A stretch of 33,368 bases of DNA from positions 1 through 33,368 of the forward strand of contig CAJXPD010000101.1 of NCBI GenBank assembly GCA_913057785.1, in the 5' to 3' direction. Under the pieces are notes generated by a model. That model was not told where the DNA came from. It saw only the letters and a program-made list of their open reading frames with translations, and ran no database searches. Origin of the DNA: an uncultured Lewinella sp. Its GTDB lineage: Bacteria > Bacteroidota > Bacteroidia > Chitinophagales > Saprospiraceae. Positions 14,975 to 24,239 of the stretch are shown here, piece by piece. Both the position numbers and the translations under genes were made by a program. The first letter of the stretch is position 1, and every line of letters begins with the position of its first letter.

Positions 14975-17900
14975 TTACTTCATAAACCCATGCAAAAAGG
15001 ACGTAATACCTAGGGGTGTCTGCATCCAGCTAGTGGATAACTTCTTTTCATCCACTCTAAGTTGCTGGAAACCGCCTTGACTACTTCCTCCTTCTCCATT
15101 CATAAATTCTTCTACCGTGGAAAAGGTAATCGCTTCGCGATCTGCCTTAGCCAACCACTTGTTAACTTCCACCAGCTGCTCTTGGAGTAGCGCATCTGCC
15201 TCTGCATTGAGCGTTTGTAATTCTTTCTGTAATAAATCCAAACGTTGGAGTTGGGAGGTCGACGGCTTGCCTGGGAAGCTACTAACTTGGCGATAGAGGT
15301 CAGAGATTCTTTCGTGCAATTGTTCCGTTTCATTAACGTAGTAATCGCCTTCTTGCGAAGAAATCTTGTACTTAGCAGCCTTAACCGCTTCCTCTAGCTC
15401 ATCCACTTTAGCTTGAGCCTTTCGCTTCAAATCATCTTGCTTGGCTAACTGCCCTTGTACCTGATCTAAGCTATGGTATAAATAGGCTAGTTTTTCCACC
15501 ATGCCATATAGGGTCATGGTTTTTTCGTACTGTAGCTTACGATCCGCTGGAGAATAAGGAGATTCCTCATCGTAGGCCAATTCGAAGGAGGTTTCGTAAG
15601 TGGTTTTGCCTTTGATCAATTTCACCTCATACTCGCCTGCCTCTAGGTTTGGCCCAGAAATGGCCCCAATCAAGGCCATACGATTCTTAGAGGGAGCTGC
15701 TTTGGGCTTGTCAATGGCCGTAGGCATGCTTACGAAGTTGATCCCGGCACTCTTGCCAGCAGGTAAAGTTCGAAGTAGTTCGCCATCTTTCCACACCTCT
15801 AGATACATCTTGCCAAAGGTATGACGACGATTCATGTAATAAACGATTTGAGCATTGCTGGTCGGATTGGGGCCGACGAAGTTTCCGGATCCTCCGAACC
15901 ATCCGCCACCTGCTCCAGGATCCCGAAGAATAGTGGGAGCAGAAGCAAAGAAGTGTATTTTTTCCTTCAAGACTTCTTCACTAATGGCTCTTAAAGGGCC
16001 AAGGTCATCAATGATGATCACCCCTCGACCATGGGTCCCCATCACAAGGGCATTGGCTGTCGGCTGAATTACCATATCTCGTACGCCCACCTTTGGCATG
16101 TTGTTTTCGAATCGATCCCAGGTTTCTCCTGCGTTTAAGGAGACATACAAACCGAATTCAGTTCCAAGGAATACTAAGTTTGGATTGACCAAATCCTGGC
16201 GGACGCTTAGTGCATAACCTTCCGGACCATTTTCACCAATAGATTTCCAAGTCTTGCCCTGATCTGCGGTATAGTACAAGTACGTTTTACCATCTCCATT
16301 TCGATGCCCATCAAATGTGACGTAGGCCACATTTACATCGTGCGGGCTGGGCTCGATAAAAGTTACCCAGGTATTGGCGGGTAGACCTGGGACGTTGGCC
16401 GTAAGGTTGGTCCATGATTGCCCCGCATTGGTAGTGAGTTGGAGGAGGCCATCATCGGTACCAGCCCAGATAACCTTGCCATCCTTCGGTGATTCCGCGA
16501 TGGCATAGATGGTGCAATGGTTCTCTGCGGTGGAATTGTCGATACTCAAGCCACCGGATAAATGTTGCTTCTGTTTTTCTGGGTCATCCGTGGTCAAATC
16601 TGGAGAAATGCGCGTCCAACTATCTCCCATATCATTAGATACAAATAGGTATTGGGCGCCAAAGTACATACGGTTTGGATCGGTAGGGCTGAGGTGAACT
16701 GGGGCATTCCAGTTATAGCGGAATTTTTCTTCATCTCCTTTCGGATACGGCTTAATTTCCTTAGCCTGACCAGTTTTGGAGTTATACCTTGCCAAGTTCC
16801 CCCCTTGGTATTCACTAAAAATGATTTCCTTTTTGGTTGGATGCCTAAAACTGTAAAACCCATCACCGCCAAAGGAGGATTTCCAATCGCTATTGCCAAT
16901 CCCTCCCGCTTTGCGCGAAGGAGCGTACCAGGAACCATTGTCCTGCAGGCCTCCATAGACATTGTAAGGGAAATCATTATCTACGCTTACGTGGTAGAAT
17001 TGGGACACGGGTAGATTCATCCACATGCGGAAGGTTTGTCCTCGATCAAAGGATTCGTAGACCCCTCCATCTGTACCAAGCAAAATGTGTTTGCTGTTAG
17101 CCGGATCAAACCAAATATCATGGATATCCGAGTGAACTCCCCCCCCCATTGTACGAAAGCGATTACCCTGGTCTTCGCTTAGGATAGCCGCTAAACCACA
17201 TTTAGCTACAATGCTGTCATTTTGTGGATCGACGATTACATTAGAAAAATAGAAAGGACGCACGGTAGTATTGAAGTCAGTACTCACCTGCTTCCAGTTG
17301 GCTCCCTGATCTGCCGAAAGATAAAGTCCTTTCTCCTCTTGTGTTTCTGACTCAACAGAAAGGTAGATGGTCTGGCCATTGGACGGTGCAACACCAATTC
17401 CTAGTCTTCCCAACTTACCTTCGGGCAGCCCTTCATGGATCGTTTCCCATTTCGCACCGCCATCCGTGGTTTTATACAAACCGCTCTTACCCGTAAAGCC
17501 GGAATCGAAGGTCCAGGGACGGCGGCGATGGCTCCACATGGCGGCATAGAGGATATCTGGATTTTCCGGATCAATATCAATATCCGCACAACCGGTATCT
17601 TCATCGATATACAATACCTTTTCCCAGTTCTTTCCTCCATCAACCGTTTTAAACACGCCCCGTTCTTCGTGGGCATCCCAAAGGTGCCCTAGTACTGCCA
17701 CGTACACAATATCTGAGTTGGTGGGGTGTACGATGATATCAGAGATGCGTTCGGACTCCTTCAATCCCATGAATTGCCAGTCATTACCTCCATTCACCGA
17801 TTTATACAGACCCGTTCCGACTGAAACACTGTTGCGTACCCAGGGTTCACCTGTGCCCACCCATACGGTTTCTGTATTGGAAGGATCAATTGCCACTTTT

Positions 17901-18229
17901 CCAATGGATTGGGTGTGATCGTCAAAAATGGGGCGAAAGACTGTTCCACCTGTGACCGATTTCCAAACACCTCCACCAGCAGCGCCAACGTAGATGATTT
18001 CAGACTGGCCGGGAACTACTGCAATGGAAGAAATACGTCCACTCATGGTTGCAGGCCCAATTTGTCGAGCGCTAAGGCCACCGAAGAGCGCCTTGCCACT
18101 AGGTGGTTTCCGCTGAGCCATGGCTTCGGGGAGGACAAGCAGCAATAACAGACATAACGTAGATAGGGAAAGTATGCTAAACCCTCGGGGCATCTTGGTT
18201 TGAGGCTGAGGTATAAAGATTTTCTTCAT
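14975..18229 (-). CDS. secreted BNR/sortilin-like beta-propeller protein
   Basis: Large exported protein often annotated as a VPS10/sortilin-like or glycosyl-hydrolase BNR repeat protein. A signal peptide ends at about PEAMAQR; ATG 18193 (MPRGFSIL) would give a shorter one. From ~45 to ~760 it carries many Asp-box type blades, such as GLYKSVNGGNDWQFMG, GVFKTVDGGKNWEKV, GLYKTTDGGAKWETI and GLYVSLNAGETWDRFE, enough for two propellers. A beta-rich part follows (~790-900, GEYEVKLIKGKTTYETSF). A helical coiled-coil segment spans ~905-1035. No catalytic signature can be assigned, and I do not claim an enzyme activity. Its length fits the usual ~1,000-1,100-residue family. It stands alone, with its own terminator at 14914. 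Confidence 0.88.
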   Translation of the reverse strand: MKKIFIPQPQTKMPRGFSILSLSTLCLLLLLVLPEAMAQRKPPSGKALFGGLSARQIGPATMSGRISSIAVVPGQSEIIYVGAAGGGVWKSVTGGTVFRPIFDDHTQSIGKVAIDPSNTETVWVGTGEPWVRNSVSVGTGLYKSVNGGNDWQFMGLKESERISDIIVHPTNSDIVYVAVLGHLWDAHEERGVFKTVDGGKNWEKVLYIDEDTGCADIDIDPENPDILYAAMWSHRRRPWTFDSGFTGKSGLYKTTDGGAKWETIHEGLPEGKLGRLGIGVAPSNGQTIYLSVESETQEEKGLYLSADQGANWKQVSTDFNTTVRPFYFSNVIVDPQNDSIVAKCGLAAILSEDQGNRFRTMGGGVHSDIHDIWFDPANSKHILLGTDGGVYESFDRGQTFRMWMNLPVSQFYHVSVDNDFPYNVYGGLQDNGSWYAPSRKAGGIGNSDWKSSFGGDGFYSFRHPTKKEIIFSEYQGGNLARYNSKTGQAKEIKPYPKGDEEKFRYNWNAPVHLSPTDPNRMYFGAQYLFVSNDMGDSWTRISPDLTTDDPEKQKQHLSGGLSIDNSTAENHCTIYAIAESPKDGKVIWAGTDDGLLQLTTNAGQSWTNLTANVPGLPANTWVTFIEPSPHDVNVAYVTFDGHRNGDGKTYLYYTADQGKTWKSIGENGPEGYALSVRQDLVNPNLVFLGTEFGLYVSLNAGETWDRFENNMPKVGVRDMVIQPTANALVMGTHGRGVIIIDDLGPLRAISEEVLKEKIHFFASAPTILRDPGAGGGWFGGSGNFVGPNPTSNAQIVYYMNRRHTFGKMYLEVWKDGELLRTLPAGKSAGINFVSMPTAIDKPKAAPSKNRMALIGAISGPNLEAGEYEVKLIKGKTTYETSFELAYDEESPYSPADRKLQYEKTMTLYGMVEKLAYLYHSLDQVQGQLAKQDDLKRKAQAKVDELEEAVKAAKYKISSQEGDYYVNETEQLHERISDLYRQVSSFPGKPSTSQLQRLDLLQKELQTLNAEADALLQEQLVEVNKWLAKADREAITFSTVEEFMNGEGGSSQGGFQQLRVDEKKLSTSWMQTPLGITSFLHGFMK

Positions 18230-18349
18230 ACTGCTAGTTTATAAACTGAGGTGCTTCCCCACTGTAGCAGAGTAGCATTACGCCGAAAAGGAAGTTCAAA
18301 TTCAAGGAAAGATCAGCAGGAAATCACCTATAGAATGAGACAAAAAAGA

Positions 18350-18380
18350 CGCAGAAGCTCTACGAAATAGGACTTCTGCG
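18350..18380 (-). terminator. terminator of the LolA-like gene
   Basis: CGCAGAAG (18350-18357) pairs with CTTCTGCG (18373-18380). On the minus strand the stem is followed by TCTTTTTTG. It lies about 25 bp past the stop of the 253-residue protein gene. Confidence 0.85.
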
Positions 18381-18402
18381 CCGGAGGAAATTAATTACTC
18401 AA

Positions 18403-19164
18403 TTAGTTCTTATCGTTACCATCCGCAGGTGCGGCTTCTTTTGCTTTCTTTTTGGGCATAGCAAACATATCATCGGATAACTCTTCATTTAGGGTCACTG
18501 ATTCAATAGTTACCTTCTGGGCTGTTTGTCCCCCGATCTTAACTTCTGTGTAAAATGGCATCATCAAGCCTTCCACCTCTTGGTAATCGCTCATAAAGGT
18601 CTGTACACTTTGTCCCTTGGCTGGGCCACTTTCAATCGGTGCTTCCATCATAATCGGCACGTAGTGTTCAGCATCAAAATAGAAAGTCTGGACCTTTCCA
18701 TTTTTCTTGGTCAACTTCAGTTTATAAGCTTCTGCTCCTTCTATCTCTTCCTTCCCTTCAAGCTCTATTGTATGACCTTTTTTGGCATAGTCTACAAAAG
18801 GCCATTCAAAGGTTTGTTCGGTCATAGCTTCTGCTTGCTCCTTCGGTAATAGCTGAGGATCTGGTCCGGTTTGCATAGGGAATAACATCCAGGCATCTTT
18901 TCCGTCATAAGCTTGGATCATTGGTGTTCCCATCACATCTACTTCCACCTTCATTTTATTAGGTGGTTTAGAATAGACGGTACCTTTGAATTCCATGCCT
19001 TGCATGGCAGTAGTGATTACAGCTTTCTGGGAAGTTAGAGATTTCCAGTTTTCATAACCTCCAGTATTTTCGAAATAGTTCTTGATAATATCATCGGCAG
19101 TTTGCCCATGTAGGGTGGCAATAGAGAGAAGAGTTACAAATAGAAATGATAATTTCTTCCACAT
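18403..19164 (-). CDS. LolA-like outer-membrane lipoprotein-sorting family protein
   Basis: Periplasmic protein with a signal peptide ending at LHGQ (residues 1-20). The mature part has the half-barrel strand pattern of LolA/LolB-like proteins in Bacteroidota: GTVYSKPPNKMKVEVDVMG, IQAYDGKDAWMLFPMQ, EGAEAYKLKLTKKNGKVQ and TFYFDAEHYVPIMMEAP, ending in a charged K/A/D-rich tail. Many such paralogues exist that are not the housekeeping LolA, so a role in carrying a lipid or lipoprotein is only inferred. Its neighbours (BNR protein downstream, nqrF terminator upstream) do not suggest a pathway. It appears monocistronic. Confidence 0.8.
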   Translation of the reverse strand: MWKKLSFLFVTLLSIATLHGQTADDIIKNYFENTGGYENWKSLTSQKAVITTAMQGMEFKGTVYSKPPNKMKVEVDVMGTPMIQAYDGKDAWMLFPMQTGPDPQLLPKEQAEAMTEQTFEWPFVDYAKKGHTIELEGKEEIEGAEAYKLKLTKKNGKVQTFYFDAEHYVPIMMEAPIESGPAKGQSVQTFMSDYQEVEGLMMPFYTEVKIGGQTAQKVTIESVTLNEELSDDMFAMPKKKAKEAAPADGNDKN

Positions 19165-19262
19165 AATTTTCTTTTTTGGTTTCTATGCGAAAGAAGCAAA
19201 TTCTCTACAACTGGAGAACTAATCTAGATTAACGGCGAGGATTGTTCGATTGATAGCAAAGA

Positions 19263-19291
19263 AAAAGCCCCGTCCAAAGGACGAGGCTTTT
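19263..19291 (-). terminator. terminator of the nqr operon
   Basis: AAAAGCCCCGTCC (19263-19275) pairs with GGACGAGGCTTTT (19279-19291) with one C-A mismatch. The minus-strand product ends in CTTTTTC. It sits just downstream of the nqrF stop. Confidence 0.88.
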
Positions 19292-19317
19292 CCAATCTTC
19301 TATATTGAAACTTGGTA

Positions 19318-20622
19318 TTAGCTACCAAAGTCATCAAAGGCAATGTTTTCTTCAGGTACACCTAACTCATCGAGCATCTTAAGTGCCGCTTGAAGCATCA
19401 ATGGAGGTCCACATAGATAATACTCCACTTCCTCTGGTTCCGGGTGTTTAGACAAGTACTCATCATACAGCACCTGGTGAATAAATCCTGTGAATCCTTC
19501 AGCATTGTTATCATCGATATCGTTCTTCACGGTCCACTTATCTTCATCCGTTGCATTAGACAAAGCGATGTAGTAGCGGAAGTTGTCATAGTCCTTTTCG
19601 ATGTTGCGGAAATCATCTGTATAGAATAGCTCTCTTCTAGAACGCCCACCGTACCAGTAACTTACTTTACGATCTTCTGTCTTCAAGGTGTGGAATAAGT
19701 GGAAGATATGAGAGCGCAATGGAGCCATACCAGCACCACCACCGATGTATACCATTTCCTTCTTCGTTGGCTTGATGAAGAACTCACCATAAGGGCCGGA
19801 AATGGTTACCTTATCGCCAGGATTACGTGTAAATACGTAAGAAGAACAAACACCAGGATTGACTGGCATCCAAGTATTGGCTTTTCTATCCCATGGTGGA
19901 GTGGCAATACGGATGTTCAACATCACGATATTTCCTTCCGCTGGGTGATTGGCCATGGAATAAGCACGGAATTGCTCTTCGTCGTTCTTCATACTCAAAG
20001 ACCACATACCATATTGATCCCATTCAGGCTTGAATTCCATTGGATCTTTACCCAACTTAGGGTGAGAAGTAATATCGATCTTACCAAAATCACAAGTGAT
20101 TTGAGGCACGTCGATCTGGATATATCCACCTGATTCGAAATCAAGAATCTCACCTTCCGGCAATTTCACCACAAACTCTTTGATAAAAGTAGCCACGTTA
20201 TAGTTGGAGACCACCTCACATTCCCACTTCTTGATACCGAAGATTTCTTCTGGAATTCTAATCTTCATATCAGAACGCACCTTCACCTGGCAAGCCAAAC
20301 GCTTGTGCTCTGCAACCTCTCTTCTGGTCAAGTGGTTCAATTCCGTTGGAAGTACATCTCCACCACCTTCTTCTACGTGACATTCACACATAGCACACGT
20401 TCCACCACCACCACAAGCAGAGGGTAAGAAAACACTTTTATCAGAGAGTGCTGACAACAGCGAGGAACCAGGAGCCACCATCAAAGGATTGCTCTCATCA
20501 CCATTGACCACAATCTTGACTTCGCCTTGTGGAACCAAGCGCTTCCTTGCTGCAATAAGCATAAAGGATAGAGCTAAGATCACAGAAACGAAGACTAGTA
20601 CTGCAAATAATATTGTTGTCAT
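19318..20622 (-). CDS. nqrF: Na+-translocating NADH:quinone reductase subunit F
   Basis: Entry subunit of the sodium pump: oxidises NADH and passes electrons through FAD to a [2Fe-2S] centre. One N-terminal membrane helix (residues 3-25) anchors it. A ferredoxin domain follows with the four ligands C70, C76, C79 and C111 (SACGGGGTCAMCEC, LACQ). The flavin-binding RAYSMANHP motif and the NAD-binding GGGAGMAPLRSH motif of ferredoxin reductases come next. The C-terminal EEVEYYLCGPPLM is the usual nicotinamide-side motif. The length (434) is close to that of characterised NqrF. It is the last gene of nqrABCDEF, 33 bp after nqrE, and is followed by the operon terminator. All key residues are intact. 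Confidence 0.97.
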   Translation of the reverse strand: MTTILFAVLVFVSVILALSFMLIAARKRLVPQGEVKIVVNGDESNPLMVAPGSSLLSALSDKSVFLPSACGGGGTCAMCECHVEEGGGDVLPTELNHLTRREVAEHKRLACQVKVRSDMKIRIPEEIFGIKKWECEVVSNYNVATFIKEFVVKLPEGEILDFESGGYIQIDVPQITCDFGKIDITSHPKLGKDPMEFKPEWDQYGMWSLSMKNDEEQFRAYSMANHPAEGNIVMLNIRIATPPWDRKANTWMPVNPGVCSSYVFTRNPGDKVTISGPYGEFFIKPTKKEMVYIGGGAGMAPLRSHIFHLFHTLKTEDRKVSYWYGGRSRRELFYTDDFRNIEKDYDNFRYYIALSNATDEDKWTVKNDIDDNNAEGFTGFIHQVLYDEYLSKHPEPEEVEYYLCGPPLMLQAALKMLDELGVPEENIAFDDFGS

Positions 20623-20655
20623 TGTTCCTTTATTGTAGTAATAATAATAGTAAAA

Positions 20656-21273
20656 TTAGTTTCCAGCTCCACCAAATACTGCTGGATCAATTCCCATCAA
20701 GCTCATGAAGGCCATGCCCATCAAACCAGTTAGGATGAAGGCCATACCTAAACCTCTCAAAGGAGCAGGAATTGCGGAGTAACGGATTTTCTCACGGATG
20801 GCAGCAATGGCAATGATCGCCAAGAACCAACCGAACCCACCACCTAAACCGAATGCTACAGATTGAGAGAAATTGAAATCCCTGGCTACCATGAATAGTG
20901 AGCCACCAAGGATCGCACAGTTTACTGTAATAAGTGGTAAGAAAATACCTAAGGCTGCATATAAGCTAGGGGAATATTTTTCCACAATCATCTCTACCAA
21001 CTGCACCATAGATGCGATTACCGCAATAAACAGAAGAAATCGCAAAAAGGTCAAATCCATTCCTAAAATCCCCGTATCTGACAATAAGTATTCAAAAATG
21101 AACCAGTTGATTGGCATGGTGATCCCCAAGACGAAGATAACGGCCAAACCCAAACCAAAAGCTGTCTTAACCGATTTGGAAACTGCCAGATAAGAACACA
21201 TTCCTAGGAAATATGCCAAAATCAAATTCTCTATGAAAGCTGCCTTTACAAATACATTTATAAACTCGCCCAT
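20656..21273 (-). CDS. nqrE: Na+-translocating NADH:quinone reductase subunit E
   Basis: Six-helix membrane subunit that with NqrD forms the transmembrane electron and sodium path. Two cysteines in symmetric half-helices, C26 (FLGMCSYLAVSK) and C119 (ITVNCAILGG), match the ligands of the intramembrane Fe-S centre shared with NqrD. The closing segment LRGLGMAFILTGLMGMAFM is typical. The 205-residue length is normal. It lies 46 bp after nqrD and 33 bp before nqrF. Confidence 0.96.
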   Translation of the reverse strand: MGEFINVFVKAAFIENLILAYFLGMCSYLAVSKSVKTAFGLGLAVIFVLGITMPINWFIFEYLLSDTGILGMDLTFLRFLLFIAVIASMVQLVEMIVEKYSPSLYAALGIFLPLITVNCAILGGSLFMVARDFNFSQSVAFGLGGGFGWFLAIIAIAAIREKIRYSAIPAPLRGLGMAFILTGLMGMAFMSLMGIDPAVFGGAGN

Positions 21274-21319
21274 TATCTTTAAATTATAAGCTTTTCAAAT
21301 AAGTTTCTGATATCCCTAA

Positions 21320-22036
21320 TTAGGATACATCGATTAGCTTTCTGTTATAGCTACGTTGAATCCAGATCATGATACCAATGATGAACATTGCAGCGGCTGA
21401 CAATACCATTAGGTTATTATTAGCATACCATCCAAACAAAACGCTGTTCGTCGTATCGATAGAATACTCAGCAGATGGCCCAATAATCTTCCACTCGAAA
21501 GGACTACTAGCGAAAAGACTTCCTTTTCCGAAAATCTCACGAATAAAGCCCACCATCACAAGGATCGCACCGTATCCCAAGCCATTACCGATTCCATCAA
21601 GGAAAGATCTCCATGGCTTGTTGGCCATAGCGAAAGCTTCCAAGCGTCCCATCACAATACAGTTGGTAATGATCAAACCGATATAAACAGAAAGTTGCTT
21701 GTAAACAGGGTAGTTCAAAAACTTCAAGCTGAGCTCTACAAAGGTTACCAAGGAGGCGATGATGACCAATTGTACGATCATACGCACCTGCTTTGGAATA
21801 TAGTTTCTTAGCAGTGAAGTGAATAGGTTAGAGAAAGCACAAACGAAGACTACAGCGATCGCCATAACCAAAGACGGCCATACCAGAGAGGTTACCGCTA
21901 AGGCTGAGCAAATACCCAATACCTGAACTGTAATTGGGTTGTTGTCATTTAAAGGATCCGTCAACAGCTTCTTCTCCTTTTTTCCAAAGAAAGGTTCCGC
22001 TGTTTTGGGGGCAGTTTTTTCTAATGTTTCAGCCAT
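21320..22036 (-). CDS. nqrD: Na+-translocating NADH:quinone reductase subunit D
   Basis: Membrane subunit homologous to NqrE, with about six helices. C43 (LGICSALAVTS) and C126 (ITNCIVMGRLEAFA) correspond to the NqrD ligands of the intramembrane Fe-S centre. It carries a slightly long hydrophilic N-terminus (~30 residues, K/E-rich, ending LLTDPLNDNNP) before the canonical first helix, and ends with a short basic tail. It lies 45 bp after nqrC. All expected features of the family are present. Confidence 0.96.
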   Translation of the reverse strand: MAETLEKTAPKTAEPFFGKKEKKLLTDPLNDNNPITVQVLGICSALAVTSLVWPSLVMAIAVVFVCAFSNLFTSLLRNYIPKQVRMIVQLVIIASLVTFVELSLKFLNYPVYKQLSVYIGLIITNCIVMGRLEAFAMANKPWRSFLDGIGNGLGYGAILVMVGFIREIFGKGSLFASSPFEWKIIGPSAEYSIDTTNSVLFGWYANNNLMVLSAAAMFIIGIMIWIQRSYNRKLIDVS

Positions 22037-22081
22037 TTTATGGTTGATTTTCTAGATGATTCAATTGACTATTTCGCAATC

Positions 22082-22813
22082 TTACTTCACGAGCATGCCT
22101 TGACGGCGAAGACTATTGAAGTAAGGTAGATAATTCTTAATACCGTCGTACAACATATCAGTAACCCCATCTGAGGTAACTGTTGCACCGGTGATCCCAT
22201 CTACATCATGGTTTTGATCGATGGCCCCTCCTTTCCGTACATTCACAGAGACATACTCCCCGCCATTAAAAATCTTCTTTTCTTTAAAAGATCTAGGGAA
22301 GCTAGCGTTATCCTTAATCTCAGCACCTAGACCGGGGGTCTCTCCAGCATGATCAAAGGATGCACCTGCGATGGTGTTCAAATCACTCTTCAAGGCAATG
22401 TTGCCCCAAATTTCATCCCAAAGACCGACTCCACGAATAGAAAGGATGTAGAATTTCTCTCCACCCTGGCTGAAGACAAACAAAGGCAAGCGTTTTTCAC
22501 TATCCGCCTTCTTCTTTTCCTTAGCCATATCGATATCCTCAGCTTTCACACCATCCACTTCTTCCCCTTGCAAATTAAGCACTATTTGCTGCATTTGCTT
22601 ATCGAAAATATCTAATACTTGGTCATCCTTCAGGTCTTTCACCTGCACTCCATCTCCTAGATAATCCCCTACAGCACTCAGGATAGCTCTTTTATTAAAG
22701 ATCTCTTCATTTCTATCTGCCACTGGTTTCGTTACCTGTCGGAAACTAGTTAGGAAAACAGCGACACCAGCTGTTAATGCAGTCACAAATATTACAACGT
22801 ATCTGGTATCCAC
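22082..22813 (-). CDS. nqrC: Na+-translocating NADH:quinone reductase subunit C
   Basis: Single-span subunit with a periplasmic FMN domain. One helix at ~5-24 (YVVIFVTALTAGVAVFLTSF) precedes a mostly beta periplasmic domain. The flavinylation motif DGITGATVTSDGV places the phosphodiester-linked FMN on T211. The GLGAEI motif (in PGLGAEIKDNASFPRSF) is also conserved. Attachment needs the flavin transferase ApbE, which is not in this window. It lies 55 bp after nqrB. The length of 243 is normal. Confidence 0.96.
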   Translation of the reverse strand: MDTRYVVIFVTALTAGVAVFLTSFRQVTKPVADRNEEIFNKRAILSAVGDYLGDGVQVKDLKDDQVLDIFDKQMQQIVLNLQGEEVDGVKAEDIDMAKEKKKADSEKRLPLFVFSQGGEKFYILSIRGVGLWDEIWGNIALKSDLNTIAGASFDHAGETPGLGAEIKDNASFPRSFKEKKIFNGGEYVSVNVRKGGAIDQNHDVDGITGATVTSDGVTDMLYDGIKNYLPYFNSLRRQGMLVK

Positions 22814-22868
22814 AGCTTTTTATTTTAGGTTATTAATGTTTTCGTCTTCTTATGGTCATTCTTATCCA

Positions 22869-24185
22869 CTAGCTGACGGCCACTTGGGTCCGCTTAGCTC
22901 TACGGCTCATATTGGCCTCCAATACATAGTGGTCAATCAAGGCAGAGAAGGTATTCATGAATAGGATAGCCAACATCCAGCCTTCTGGATATGCAGGGTT
23001 CATTACACGAATAATCAAACCTACAAACCCGATCAAAAATCCGTAAACCCATTTTCCGGTATTGGTTGATGATGCCGTAACTGGGTCCGTTGCCATAAAG
23101 GCCATCGCAAACAAGAAGCTACCCATAGATAACTGGTAGTACCAAGGAATAGCCATGAATTTGAAGATGCCTGGCGTTGTCTCCGTGAATTCGCTAGGTG
23201 CAATCCCATTTAGGATCATACCCATTACTGCAGCACCAATCACCATCGATACCATAATGCGCCAACTAGCTACACCGGTAGCGATCAAGAAGATTGCGCC
23301 TAGAATGATTAACGGCTTAGAAGTTTCTCCGATTGAACCAGGAATTGTTCCCCACCACATCTGAGATTCCGTATAGACACTGGTTACACTTTCCCAACCA
23401 CCGCTAGCTGCTAGAGAAAGCGGTGTAGCTCCGGTAAAGCCATCTGCGACCAGCACTCCTCCATCGCCAAAGGTACTCCACCCTACTCCACTAAATATCC
23501 AGTCAAAGAAGCCGTGTGCCCAACCGTATTGCGCACTCATATAAGTAGGAATACCATCCACAGCTGTTTTTTCCAGGGCGGATACCCATACTTCGTCACC
23601 AGATATATAGGTCGGATAAGCAAAGAAGACAAATACACGTGCAAGCAAGGCAATGTTCCAAATGTTCATTCCCGTACCACCAAATGCTTCTTTACCAATA
23701 ATTACTGCAAAAACGATAGATACCGTAAGAATCCATAATGGAATATCTGGTGGCATGATCAATGGAATCAATGCTCCAGACACCAAGAATCCTTCCTCGA
23801 TGGGGTGCCCCTTACGAGTGGCATAGTAGAATTCAATACCCAAACCAACAACGTGGGTTACGATGAAGATGGGTAAGATCTTAATTAATCCGTGGGCTAT
23901 CTTCAGGTGTAGACCTTCCAACAAGCCAGTATATTGTCCTAGAGCCAAGTAATGCTGGTGTCCGATATTATAGGTACCGAACAAGTAGCATAATTGCATG
24001 GCCAATACAACGTGTACCATAGTACGCTTCAGGTCCATACCATCACGGATATGCACACCCTTAGCTGTTGTAGTGTTAGGAGAAAAGGCAAAAGTGAAGA
24101 AGCCATCAAACAAGGTATGTAAGAAAGGGGACTTCTTCTTATCAGGTTCAATTCGCTGGAAAAAATTCAGTAATGCTTTTTTCAT
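22869..24185 (-). CDS. nqrB: Na+-translocating NADH:quinone reductase subunit B
   Basis: Large membrane subunit (about ten helices) that holds riboflavin and covalent FMN and forms part of the sodium channel. The ApbE target motif DGFTGATPLSLAASGG gives T254 as the FMN attachment residue. Family landmarks include GGTGMNIWNIALLARVFVFF, TDPVTASSTNTGKWVYG and RVMNPAYPEGWMLAILFMN. The length of 438 is slightly above the ~412 of the best-known examples, mainly through an internal loop rich in tryptophan and glycine (~205-270). It follows nqrA by 54 bp in the same operon. Confidence 0.96.
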   Translation of the reverse strand: MKKALLNFFQRIEPDKKKSPFLHTLFDGFFTFAFSPNTTTAKGVHIRDGMDLKRTMVHVVLAMQLCYLFGTYNIGHQHYLALGQYTGLLEGLHLKIAHGLIKILPIFIVTHVVGLGIEFYYATRKGHPIEEGFLVSGALIPLIMPPDIPLWILTVSIVFAVIIGKEAFGGTGMNIWNIALLARVFVFFAYPTYISGDEVWVSALEKTAVDGIPTYMSAQYGWAHGFFDWIFSGVGWSTFGDGGVLVADGFTGATPLSLAASGGWESVTSVYTESQMWWGTIPGSIGETSKPLIILGAIFLIATGVASWRIMVSMVIGAAVMGMILNGIAPSEFTETTPGIFKFMAIPWYYQLSMGSFLFAMAFMATDPVTASSTNTGKWVYGFLIGFVGLIIRVMNPAYPEGWMLAILFMNTFSALIDHYVLEANMSRRAKRTQVAVS

Positions 24186-24239
24186 GATCTCTTATAGCGA
24201 TTTCAATAAGATTTTAAAATGATGGATCGGCGGAGTCTA

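Noticed and set aside
16594..17014. Two ~120-127-residue frames, one on each strand, within the BNR-repeat gene
   Set aside because: Both overlap conserved propeller blades of the real gene and show no coding features of their own.
19699..20133. 144-residue plus-strand frame opposite nqrF
   Set aside because: Antisense shadow of a highly conserved gene; composition is rich in H, W and R, as shadows are.
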